This document shows, piece after piece, positions 1 through 6,609 of a stretch of 10,001 nt of DNA (its first letter is position 1; each line of letters opens with the position of its first letter). The notes under the pieces are model-generated. The model was not told where the DNA came from and did no database searches. It saw only the letters and a program-made list of their open reading frames with translations. The DNA is taken from contig JAFQNZ010000106.1 of NCBI GenBank assembly GCA_017395715.1, positions 1-10,001 of the forward strand, in the 5' to 3' direction. A program made the translations under genes and the position numbers. Source of the stretch: Clostridia bacterium. GTDB taxonomy: Bacteria; Bacillota; Clostridia; Oscillospirales; CAG-272.

Positions 1-1321
1 CTTCGTTTGTTGCAGGCGTAATAAGAGTCTGAAGATATTCAGCAAAAGCCTCTGCCATCTTCAAATGACCCATATCGTTAGGATGCACCGTATCAGGAAA
101 ATAGGATCTCAAGGTCTTGGTAGCCGTGTAGGTATCAAAGAATGTTGTGGGATAGCCCGCATCATTAACAATAGGAACAAGTGCTTCCTGAATTTGTCTC
201 GTCTTAGGGGTAGCAATATTACCAGCGGTGCCGAAATAAGCGGGACAGTTAGCAAGAACGAACTTAAGATCCTTGTTCTTTTTCGTGAGCGCCTCCATAA
301 TACCAAGGCAACTGTTGTTGTACAGTTCGGTATCACTGTCTGTCCACGGTGCGGTATCTTGCCAAGTGTCGTTGGTTCCGAGCATAATGGTAAAGATATC
401 AGCCGAAGCAGCAGTACCTACCGCCTTCAGATAAGGTGCTGTGTTGGTATAAGCGTCCAAATCGTTTCTCATGGAAGAACCGCTGTCACCGAAGTTATGG
501 ACAATGGCATCTTTCCAAAGGATTCTACCCATCTGAGCGGGATAGCTAAACAAAGCCTGGTCAGAAGCACCCGTACCCTGTGTGATACTGTCACCGATAC
601 AACCGATTACCGTAAGATGATGATTACCCTTGTACAAGAAACCACTTGCAAAAGTATAGTTTACTTCTCTCTTCGAAAGCTTATCGGCAAAACGTGTTTC
701 GAGATAGTCAATGGCGTGCCATGTGGTTCCGAATTCACCGCCACGGATAACCAGCTTGCTACCGACTACATTCACAACAAATTCATCCGTAAGCAAGTTG
801 GCAAAATGGCCACTGCTCGAAACGGTACGATTCGTTTTACCAATCAGAATCTCGTTTGCAACTTCGGTAGACTTGGTGTCCTGCACAACATTCAAACGAA
901 CACCGGTCATCTCAAAAATTAAATCAGCAAGACGGTTTGCGGTTTCATGGTCAAAGTCATACACCGGGAAATACTGTTTTTTCTCAGGGATTTTGGTGTA
1001 AGCATCATAAGGTGACTTCGCATATACGATGGTGTAGTCAGAGATAGGCGTTTCACCAATTTTCATGGAAGCGAATGAGGTAGGAACAGGCCCAAGAGTT
1101 GTATCGGGCGTTGTCACAACAGCTGTAGTTGTAGCAGTTGTTGTTTCTGCGGGGGTAGTTGCGGCGGGGGTGGTTTCATCGGTAGCAGCCTGAGTTGTCA
1201 CATCACCTGCTACTGTGGTTGTTGCTGTTGTACCGGGTGTTTCAGAGCCGACGCATGCAACTGCGGTAATGGCAATCATAGCAACCAGACACATCAACAC
1301 AATGAGTTTGAGATGTTTCAT
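1..1321 (-). CDS. SGNH/GDSL hydrolase lipoprotein (partial, C-terminus beyond window)
   Basis: Probable secreted, lipid-anchored esterase or deacetylase of the SGNH superfamily; the substrate is unknown, and a glycan or cell-wall ester is a reasonable guess. Start ATG at 1319-1321 follows a GGAGGAAA site. Residues 1-22 form a lipoprotein signal peptide ending AVAC, with Cys23 as the lipidation site. Residues about 27-74 are a Thr/Ala-rich linker, likely a wall-spanning tether. Residues about 75-235 form a separate domain with phrases such as EILIGKTNR and a GGEFG stretch (194-198), resembling domains that precede the catalytic part of some glycoside hydrolases. The catalytic SGNH domain follows: GDSITQG at 243-249 (nucleophile Ser245), GTND at 315-318 (Asn317), and Asp410-x-x-His413 in a DTVHPN motif. 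All catalytic blocks are present. The frame is still open at base 1 after 440 codons; the DxxH block normally lies near the C-terminus, so little should be missing. It lies 32 bases after tcdA, so read-through is possible, but no functional link is apparent. Confidence 0.87.
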   Translation of the reverse strand, partial: MKHLKLIVLMCLVAMIAITAVACVGSETPGTTATTTVAGDVTTQAATDETTPAATTPAETTTATTTAVVTTPDTTLGPVPTSFASMKIGETPISDYTIVYAKSPYDAYTKIPEKKQYFPVYDFDHETANRLADLIFEMTGVRLNVVQDTKSTEVANEILIGKTNRTVSSSGHFANLLTDEFVVNVVGSKLVIRGGEFGTTWHAIDYLETRFADKLSKREVNYTFASGFLYKGNHHLTVIGCIGDSITQGTGASDQALFSYPAQMGRILWKDAIVHNFGDSGSSMRNDLDAYTNTAPYLKAVGTAASADIFTIMLGTNDTWQDTAPWTDSDTELYNNSCLGIMEALTKKNKDLKFVLANCPAYFGTAGNIATPKTRQIQEALVPIVNDAGYPTTFFDTYTATKTLRSYFPDTVHPNDMGHLKMAEAFAEYLQTLITPATNE

Positions 1322-1333
1322 GTTTTCCTCCAA

Positions 1334-1355
1334 AAAAATCTTTATAACGATTTTT
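1334..1355 (-). repeat. AT-rich inverted repeat at tcdA/SGNH hydrolase junction
   Basis: On the minus strand AAAAATC (1349-1355) and GATTTTT (1334-1340) are perfect 7-base complements around an 8-base loop, followed by further T residues and then the ribosome binding site of the SGNH hydrolase gene. The repeat overlaps the tcdA stop codon (1354-1356). Next to it the 7-mer TTTTTAG is tandemly duplicated on the plus strand (1351-1357 and 1358-1364). The hairpin has only one G-C pair, so it is at best a weak terminator or attenuator separating tcdA from the lipoprotein gene. The base pairing is seen directly; a regulatory role is a guess. Confidence 0.3.
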
Positions 1356-2094
1356 AGTTTTTAGTTTTATCCGGCACACAGGAAAGATCCAAAATCACTT
1401 CCCTTGCCATGATCAAGCCCGCAACAGACGGCACAAACGCCGCACTTGCGGTTGGTAAACGGGTTGCTTTGTCGCCTTCTGACGGTAGAATCGGCTTCTT
1501 GGCTTCTTCTCTTGAATATACCACTTTCAGCGCCGGAATACCGCGAGCCTTCAGTTCACGACGCATCACTCGCGCAAGCGGACATACGGTTGTTTTGTAA
1601 ATATCTGTCACTTCAAAGCGCGTGGGATCGGTTTTGTTTCCCGCACCCATAGCCGAAATCATCTTGACCCCTGCTCGGTGCGTTCGGACTGCAAGTTCAA
1701 TCTTTGCCGCCACATTGTCGATGGCATCCACAACATAATCGTATTCATCAAGTGGGAATTCGTCGGCGTTTTCAGGGAGATAGAATACATTGTGACAAAC
1801 CACCTCGGCAGAAGGATTGATATCCAATATCCTCTCCTTCATCACATCACACTTGTACCGCCCAACCGTACTTTCCAGCGCAATGATCTGTCGGTTAATA
1901 TTGGTGATATCCACAACATCCTTGTCAAACAAGGTAATTTTCCCTACCCCACTTCGTGCGATGGCTTCCACAACATAACCGCCAACACCGCCAACGCCGA
2001 AAACAGCAACCGACTTCGTTGCAAGTGTGTTTACCGCATCTTCACCCAAAAGAAGCGCGGTACGCGAAAAACGCGGATCGTTAGCACTTGGCAT
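1354..2094 (-). CDS. tcdA: tRNA threonylcarbamoyladenosine dehydratase TcdA (ThiF/E1-like)
   Basis: Cytoplasmic E1-like enzyme. The family uses ATP to activate the carboxylate of t6A at tRNA position 37 and close it into cyclic t6A (ct6A). The 246-residue product starts with RFSRTALLLGEDAV (8-21), the entry typical of TcdA/YgdL. It then shows the nucleotide-binding GVGGVGG loop (33-39), the acidic FDKD (56-59), NINRQ (65-69) and the DAIDN strand (123-127). Its length is close to the E. coli protein (about 268). ATG at 2092-2094 is chosen over a TTG at 2098-2100; either start makes the gene overlap the 3' end of rpiB (by 14 or 20 bases), so translation is probably coupled. No clear ribosome binding site precedes either start, which fits coupling. 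Placement downstream of tsaE and tsaB, which supply t6A, supports the TcdA assignment over other ThiF relatives such as MoeB or ThiF. No ThiS- or MoaD-like partner is nearby. Confidence 0.88.
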   Translation of the reverse strand: MPSANDPRFSRTALLLGEDAVNTLATKSVAVFGVGGVGGYVVEAIARSGVGKITLFDKDVVDITNINRQIIALESTVGRYKCDVMKERILDINPSAEVVCHNVFYLPENADEFPLDEYDYVVDAIDNVAAKIELAVRTHRAGVKMISAMGAGNKTDPTRFEVTDIYKTTVCPLARVMRRELKARGIPALKVVYSREEAKKPILPSEGDKATRLPTASAAFVPSVAGLIMAREVILDLSCVPDKTKN

Positions 2095-2533
2095 CGTCAA
2101 GCGCGTTCAGCATGGCAACACGGGCATCGTGTCTGCCACCTTCATACTCGGTGTTAACAAAAATATCGGCAAGTGCAATGGCTTTTTCCACACTGATCAC
2201 TCTCGCGCCCATACAAATGACATTGGCATCATTGTGACGTCTTGTCATTTCAGCCGAAAACTCGTTTTCGCAAAGTGCGGCACGGATGCCTTTGTGCTTG
2301 TTGGCTGCCATACTCATACCAATGCCGGTTCCGCAAACAAGAATACCGAGAGGTGCTTCTTTCTTTTGAAGTGCTTCGCAAACATAGTGCGCATAATCGG
2401 GGTAATTCACACTGCAAGTGCCGTCACATCCAAAATCGGTGACGGTATAGCCTGCTTTTTCAAAGTGAGTCATCAACGCATCCTTCACTTCATTTCCTGC
2501 GTGATCGCAGGCAATCACAATCTTTTTTTCCAT
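2081..2533 (-). CDS. rpiB: Ribose-5-phosphate isomerase B
   Basis: Cytoplasmic isomerase of the RpiB/LacAB family, interconverting ribose 5-phosphate and ribulose 5-phosphate in the pentose phosphate pathway. The 150-residue product matches the usual family length. It opens with KIVIACDHAG (4-13), carries the active-site GILVCGTGIG (63-72, catalytic Cys67), then AANK (76-79), GIRAALC (82-88) and RRHNDANV (98-105, with the phosphate-binding/catalytic His-Asn-Asp), and ends with the YEGGRH element. ATG at 2531-2533 is chosen because an AAGGA site lies 8 bases upstream; ATGs further upstream are too close to that site or overlap the tsaB end. The paralogues LacA/LacB and allose 6-phosphate isomerases share the fold, but the CGTG and GGRH patterns and the lack of sugar-utilisation neighbours favour RpiB. 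It sits 31 bases after tsaB and overlaps tcdA, so it is co-transcribed with tRNA modification genes without an obvious metabolic link. Confidence 0.93.
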   Translation of the reverse strand: MEKKIVIACDHAGNEVKDALMTHFEKAGYTVTDFGCDGTCSVNYPDYAHYVCEALQKKEAPLGILVCGTGIGMSMAANKHKGIRAALCENEFSAEMTRRHNDANVICMGARVISVEKAIALADIFVNTEYEGGRHDARVAMLNALDDAKC

Positions 2534-2564
2534 AACCATATTCCTTTTATATGTATTTGCTATC

Positions 2565-3266
2565 TCAAGCATTTTCAAGCTTTAAGCGTTCGTTTCTCTC
2601 GCGCTCGGCTTGCGGTGCACGAAGATAGGTCGGTCTGAGTTCGGCATCACTGACAAAATTGCCTTTTTGGTATTCACGCAGGGCAAGCTGTGCAACCGAA
2701 ATTGCATTTTGATAAATCTTATCCTGCGGCGTTTTGCAAATATTCTCAAGCGAAAGCGTCTCTTTTACAAGAGAATAGCCGTCTCCGCAAAGATAAACGT
2801 CTTCTTGGTATTCGGCAAGCTCTTTCGCAAGCTCGTCTATCATGATCACGCGATCGGGCGTCAGTCTTACGAGCGTATCTCCGTCCCAACGGAAAAGCGC
2901 GTTATAAAGCTGACCGCGTCTTGCATCCATCACAGGAGAGACGATTCCCTTATGCCCACGCAAGTTGTAAGCCAAGGCTTCCAGCGTGGAAACGCCGACA
3001 CATTTTTTTCCGCCAAAAGCAAGACCCTTTACCGTTGCCGCACCAATACGCACCCCGGTAAACGAACCGGGCCCGACAGTACAGGAAAACAAATCGATAT
3101 CGGCAACTTTTTTTCCGGCAAGCCCAAGAAGCTTTTCAATCAAAGGAAGAAGCGTTTCGCTGTGTTTCAGCCCGCAAGATACCGTTTCGGCGGCAAGCAC
3201 GGTTTCATTGTCACAAATCGCAGCGGTTGCCACGGTTGCGGTAGAATCAAGTGCTAAAATCAGCAT
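2565..3266 (-). CDS. tsaB: tRNA threonylcarbamoyladenosine biosynthesis protein TsaB
   Basis: Non-catalytic partner of TsaD. TsaB, TsaD and TsaE together transfer the threonylcarbamoyl group from threonylcarbamoyl-AMP to A37 of ANN-decoding tRNAs. The 233-residue product has the ASKHA-fold N-terminus MLILALDST, the HSETLLPLI segment (35-43), the diagnostic GPGSFTGVRIG (65-75), MDARRGQLY (113-121) and a C-terminal PTYLRAPQAE (212-221). These are classic TsaB features. ATG at 3264-3266 is preferred over an upstream ATG (3285-3287) that would overlap the tsaE stop codon as ATGA: an AAAGGAG site lies about 7 bases before 3266, and MLILALDST is the normal family start. The usual clostridial neighbours rimI and tsaD are not next; rpiB is. 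TsaD must be encoded elsewhere. Confidence 0.95.
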   Translation of the reverse strand: MLILALDSTATVATAAICDNETVLAAETVSCGLKHSETLLPLIEKLLGLAGKKVADIDLFSCTVGPGSFTGVRIGAATVKGLAFGGKKCVGVSTLEALAYNLRGHKGIVSPVMDARRGQLYNALFRWDGDTLVRLTPDRVIMIDELAKELAEYQEDVYLCGDGYSLVKETLSLENICKTPQDKIYQNAISVAQLALREYQKGNFVSDAELRPTYLRAPQAERERNERLKLENA

Positions 3267-3283
3267 AGCGAGTCTCCTTTCTG

Positions 3284-3724
3284 TCATTCGGAAAGCTTTT
3301 CAATCGTAATCAAACGCTCGGTTTCGGATACCTTTTCGATCGAAACGGTATAGTATGTATTAGGAAGTGCAAACGGAATCTTTTCACTCCACTCCGCAAT
3401 GATGATACAGTCGGTGTAGTCATAAAAACCAATCGATTCCAGATCATCCTCACTGTCAATTCGATACATATCAAAATGACAAAGCTTTTTGTCATCGTCC
3501 CCGTATTCATTCACAATCGTATAGGTGGGGCTGGACACGGCATATTCGGGTGCGATCACAGAAGCCACGCCTCGGACAAAGGCAGTTTTCCCTGCACCGA
3601 GATCGCCGTACATGGCAACAAAGTCTCCCTGTTTCAGCTGTGCTGCCAGAAGCATTCCGCAAGAAACGGTCTCTTCACTGCTATGAGAAAGAACACGAAA
3701 TAACGGCTGTCTTTTTTTCAACAT
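3284..3724 (-). CDS. tsaE: tRNA threonylcarbamoyladenosine biosynthesis ATPase TsaE
   Basis: Small P-loop ATPase needed for multiple rounds of t6A synthesis by the TsaB-TsaD complex. The 146-residue product has Walker A GDLGAGKT (40-47), followed by SSPTYTIVNEY (63-73), the HFDMYR block (82-87) with the conserved Asp and Tyr-Arg, and a downstream AEWSEK segment with the conserved Glu-Trp. Length and motif order match the TsaE/YjeE/YdiB family. ATG at 3722-3724 follows a GGGAG site; a TTG one codon upstream is less likely. It is the first gene after a strong promoter (3760-3788), and tsaB starts 17 bases after its stop. Confidence 0.95.
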   Translation of the reverse strand: MLKKRQPLFRVLSHSSEETVSCGMLLAAQLKQGDFVAMYGDLGAGKTAFVRGVASVIAPEYAVSSPTYTIVNEYGDDDKKLCHFDMYRIDSEDDLESIGFYDYTDCIIIAEWSEKIPFALPNTYYTVSIEKVSETERLITIEKLSE

Positions 3725-3759
3725 CAAAATTCTCCCGTACCTATTGAGGATTACAAATC

Positions 3760-3788
3760 AGTATACCACAAAACAAGTAAAATTTCAA
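3760..3788 (-). promoter_or_regulatory. Sigma-A-type promoter for tsaE-tsaB-rpiB-tcdA
   Basis: On the minus strand, TTGAAA (3783-3788) and TATACT (3760-3765) are separated by exactly 17 bases, and a TGG directly before the -10 box forms an extended -10 element. Both hexamers are close to the TTGACA/TATAAT consensus. The predicted transcript starts near 3753, about 30 bases upstream of the tsaE ATG. It lies in the 92-base gap between the ATP-grasp gene and tsaE, so it likely makes the t6A cluster independent of the upstream operon. A weak A/T hairpin followed by T residues (about 3793-3816) may end the upstream transcript but is too poor to call as a terminator. Confidence 0.72.
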
Positions 3789-3816
3789 CCATTTGACTCA
3801 AAAAAGAAAAACCTTT

Positions 3817-5040
3817 TTACTTTTGAAAATAATAACGTCTGAAATTCTTGTAATGCGAAAAATAAAACCGAGAAATTCTGTAATACCGCTTGAGTGAAAA
3901 ATCTTCACGGCAGCGAAGCGTGAAAACACAGTTTTTGGAAAGTTCTCGAATTTCCTTTTGTAATTCTTCGTTTTTCACATATTTCTTCAAAATACCAATC
4001 GGTACATTGGACCACATTGCACGCTTGTTTCCGAAAATCGGTGCATGGCAATTGTTATACACCACGCGTTCAATCAGTTCTTCCATCATATTGATACCTG
4101 CCGTTCTCACAAAATAAGAAGAACGACCAAGACGGGGGTTGATCTCAAACATCAAATAGCGTCCGCTTTTGGCGTCATATTTCATATCAATATTGGAAAA
4201 ACCGCGATATCCGATCTTTTCAAGAAAAGCCTGTACCCTTTCGTACACTTCGCTTTCGTTGCGTGTAATAATAGCGGCGTAGTTGCCAAGCGTGTACGGC
4301 GCATACTCTTCCAAAACAGGCTGTCCGAGACAGGAGGCACGCACAACACCTTCGTTGTCCGAATAGCTGTTGATCACGCGCATGGCATCGTCTCCACCCT
4401 CAATGTATTCTTGCAGGATCATCTTTCCCGTGTATCCCACACGGTTGAGCGCCTCTGCCACTTTGAGATACGCTTCCTTACTGTCAAGGAAATATACCTT
4501 CTTTTTTCCTTCAAAGGAAAGATGCAAATACTCATACGCATTGCTGTTTTCCGGCTTTGCCACAATGGGGAATGAAAAAGGAAGCGTGTTTACAACCGAA
4601 AGCCTCTCTTCCTTGGTACATACCACAGTCTTCGGATAATCAAGACCGTATTCATCACAAAGCGCATAAAACTTATCTTTGGTTTCAAAACAGCCAAGGA
4701 GTTCGGAAGAAGGAAACGCATTCGCCACAAGTCCTTCAAACGATTCATAATTCTTTGACATCAAAGCCGCATAATAATCCGAGCAAGCGATCACCACAAG
4801 CTTCTCGTATTCTTTGGATTTCTCTTTCAAAACCGAAAGAAGGGTTGGAACAAATACCTCTTCCTTGTCAAAATCGGCAAAACAGCGGTACTCGAAAAGC
4901 CTACTGTACATTGTCGGAATCAAAAGTCTTTTGCAAAGGAGCATCGGAACAACATCATACTTTTCCTGAATCAGACGCACATTGCCGTAAGCGTTTTCAT
5001 CACTGCCGAGAATGATCGGCAAAAAATCCCTTTTCGTCAT
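3817..5040 (-). CDS. ATP-grasp carboxylate-amine ligase
   Basis: Cytoplasmic enzyme predicted to form an amide bond between a carboxylate and an amine through an acyl-phosphate, using ATP; the substrates are unknown. The 407-residue product has an N-terminal Rossmann-like pre-ATP-grasp domain (about 7-120), an ATP-binding Lys162 in IVAKP, the QEYIEGGDD loop (210-218), then GFSNIDMKYD (280-289) and FEINPRLGRSS (298-308), whose Asp285, Glu299 and Asn301 fit the metal-binding positions of ATP-grasp folds. It resembles the predicted carboligases of COG3919 and, more loosely, D-aspartate ligases that act on peptidoglycan side chains. ATG at 5038-5040 has an AAAGGA site 10 bases upstream; a GTG three codons earlier is too close to that site. 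The last 27 residues (about 381-407) are rich in Arg, Lys, Tyr and Phe, possibly a membrane- or polymer-binding tail. The gene lies 19 bases after the MurE-like ligase gene, which strongly suggests they act in the same pathway. Confidence 0.85.
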   Translation of the reverse strand: MTKRDFLPIILGSDENAYGNVRLIQEKYDVVPMLLCKRLLIPTMYSRLFEYRCFADFDKEEVFVPTLLSVLKEKSKEYEKLVVIACSDYYAALMSKNYESFEGLVANAFPSSELLGCFETKDKFYALCDEYGLDYPKTVVCTKEERLSVVNTLPFSFPIVAKPENSNAYEYLHLSFEGKKKVYFLDSKEAYLKVAEALNRVGYTGKMILQEYIEGGDDAMRVINSYSDNEGVVRASCLGQPVLEEYAPYTLGNYAAIITRNESEVYERVQAFLEKIGYRGFSNIDMKYDAKSGRYLMFEINPRLGRSSYFVRTAGINMMEELIERVVYNNCHAPIFGNKRAMWSNVPIGILKKYVKNEELQKEIRELSKNCVFTLRCREDFSLKRYYRISRFYFSHYKNFRRYYFQK

Positions 5041-5059
5041 TAACTTCACATCCTTTGAT

Positions 5060-6583
5060 TTACAAACTGACCATCATTTTGTTTTTGTCATATATCTCAA
5101 TTTCTTTTCTCGCAAAAAACTCGTCGCCCTCGTAAGGCTCGGCACCGTTTTTCCGCTTTTGCGCCTTTTCGGCACCCTTACCGCACAAAAGGAGCACACC
5201 GCCCTCTTCAAGAAGCGAAAATGCTTTTTGTATCGCAAGATCACGTTGATACACAATATCGTACGGGGTACCGTTTTTGGCTACATTTTCGGCAATTTCA
5301 CCGCAAATATCGGCAAGCGGCTCACCGGCAGGATCATCCTCGGTAATGATCACATGGTCGCAAAACTCTCCTGCCGCAAGACCCATATCAGTTCTTCGAT
5401 TCTTGGCTTTCTGCCCCGGCGCACCGAATACCGAGATGATCTTTTGATCGGGAAACGCCTCTTTTACATACGAAAACAGCGCGTTCATGCTCATTTTGTT
5501 GTGCGCGTAATCCACAATCACCGTAATCTTTTTATCCTTGGTGGAAAGATGCACCCCTCGGCCTTTTGCCTTGGCAGAAGCAAGTCCACTCTTTGCATGG
5601 CAGTACGGCGCACCGAACACTTTGGAAACCGCAAGTGCCGCGAGTGCGTTTTCAACATTATAAGCCCCGGAAAGCGCGATTTCATACGAAAGTGCGTCTT
5701 CCTCTTTCCATCTTGCCGAAAAAGATGTGCCCGATTCAAGGTAGCAAAGACCTGTACAGTAAAGCGTATCGCTCGGCTGAAAGCCAAAGGTCACGATCTC
5801 GCATCCCGCCTCTTGTGCCGCCGCAACAACTCTTTCATAATGATCGGCAGAAGAATTGATGATTGCAATCTTGGCAGACTGAAAAATAGAAAGCTTTGAG
5901 GAAAAATAGTCTTCAAAATCGCGATGCTCCACATCGCTGATATGATCTTCGCCGATATTCAAAAATACCGCCGCATCAAAGTCGATGCCTTTGGTTCTGT
6001 GATATTTCAGCGCTTGGCTTGATACCTCACAAACAGCAAAATCAAGTCCCCGCTTCCCTGCATTGGCAAGATACCGCCACAGATCAAAAGCCTCAGGCGT
6101 TGTCAACTTGGCATCCTCTTTCACAGTACCGTCATACACAAAAATCGAGGAAATCAAAGCTGTCGGTAAACCGCTTGTCGCCATATGATAATCGTCAAGA
6201 ATCGCATTCAAAAAAGACGCTACTGTCGATTTCCCTTTTGTTCCGGTAATCCCGATTTTTTTCAAGAGTGCCGCATCTTCCCCGTAAAAAGCCTTGGCAA
6301 GAGCTGCCATGGCAAGTCGGATATCGCTCACCTGAATATATGGAACATCTTCCCTCCACACCTGTTCCGAAAGATACATGACCGCACCCGCCTTGATAGC
6401 AAGATCAAGATACTCAGCGCGAAATGCCGCACCCTTGCAAACGAAGACTTCACCTTGCTGTATCGTTCGGTTGTCAAACGAAAGCCCTGCTATTTTGTTT
6501 TGTGCCACAGTCTCTATCGAATGTGTGAGAACAAGACCCTCTTTTTGCAAAAGCAAAAGGCAATCGAAAACGGTAACAAGCAT
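5060..6583 (-). CDS. MurE-like Mur ligase (UDP-N-acetylmuramyl-peptide synthase family)
   Basis: Cytoplasmic Mur ligase, the family that adds amino acids to UDP-MurNAc-peptides by way of an acyl-phosphate. The 507-residue product has all three Mur domains: an N-terminal substrate domain (1-105) with SFDNRTIQQGEVFVC (35-49), a central ATPase domain with GTKGKST (114-120), LTTPEA (160-165), EVSSQAL (186-192) and NIGEDHISD (209-217), a likely carbamylated Lys230, and a C-terminal domain from about 345 with VDYAHN (357-362). Length fits MurE. However, where meso-diaminopimelate-adding MurE has DNPR it has EDDPAGEP (415-422), and the usual GKGHE is GKGAE (468-472). The amino acid added is therefore uncertain, and this may be a paralogue of the housekeeping MurE. 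ATG at 6581-6583 follows a GAGGG site. It is 26 bases after radA and 19 before the ATP-grasp gene. I give no gene symbol because murE would imply a specificity the motifs do not support. Confidence 0.82.
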   Translation of the reverse strand: MLVTVFDCLLLLQKEGLVLTHSIETVAQNKIAGLSFDNRTIQQGEVFVCKGAAFRAEYLDLAIKAGAVMYLSEQVWREDVPYIQVSDIRLAMAALAKAFYGEDAALLKKIGITGTKGKSTVASFLNAILDDYHMATSGLPTALISSIFVYDGTVKEDAKLTTPEAFDLWRYLANAGKRGLDFAVCEVSSQALKYHRTKGIDFDAAVFLNIGEDHISDVEHRDFEDYFSSKLSIFQSAKIAIINSSADHYERVVAAAQEAGCEIVTFGFQPSDTLYCTGLCYLESGTSFSARWKEEDALSYEIALSGAYNVENALAALAVSKVFGAPYCHAKSGLASAKAKGRGVHLSTKDKKITVIVDYAHNKMSMNALFSYVKEAFPDQKIISVFGAPGQKAKNRRTDMGLAAGEFCDHVIITEDDPAGEPLADICGEIAENVAKNGTPYDIVYQRDLAIQKAFSLLEEGGVLLLCGKGAEKAQKRKNGAEPYEGDEFFARKEIEIYDKNKMMVSL

Positions 6584-6609
6584 AACATCCCTCGAATTTC
6601 AACAATGGT

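Noticed and set aside
65..922. A 285-codon plus-strand open frame opposite the SGNH hydrolase gene
   Set aside because: It is antisense to a gene with complete catalytic motifs, a lipoprotein signal and a good ribosome binding site, and its translation shows no recognisable domain.
2534..2564. Internal promoter before rpiB (a TTGAAA near the tsaB end, with TACATA 17 bases on)
   Set aside because: The -10 candidate matches only three consensus positions and the better TATAAA is at wrong spacing.
3789..3816. Intrinsic terminator after the ATP-grasp gene
   Set aside because: The A/T-only arms pair imperfectly (a mismatch and a wobble) with a tiny loop; too weak to call without transcript data.
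5012..5899. A 295-codon plus-strand open frame opposite the MurE-like gene
   Set aside because: It is a shadow of the opposite-strand gene, with low-information Arg/Lys/Phe-rich translation and no ribosome binding site support. Similar antisense frames at 2027-2638, 2610-3257 and 4045-4575 were rejected for the same reason.
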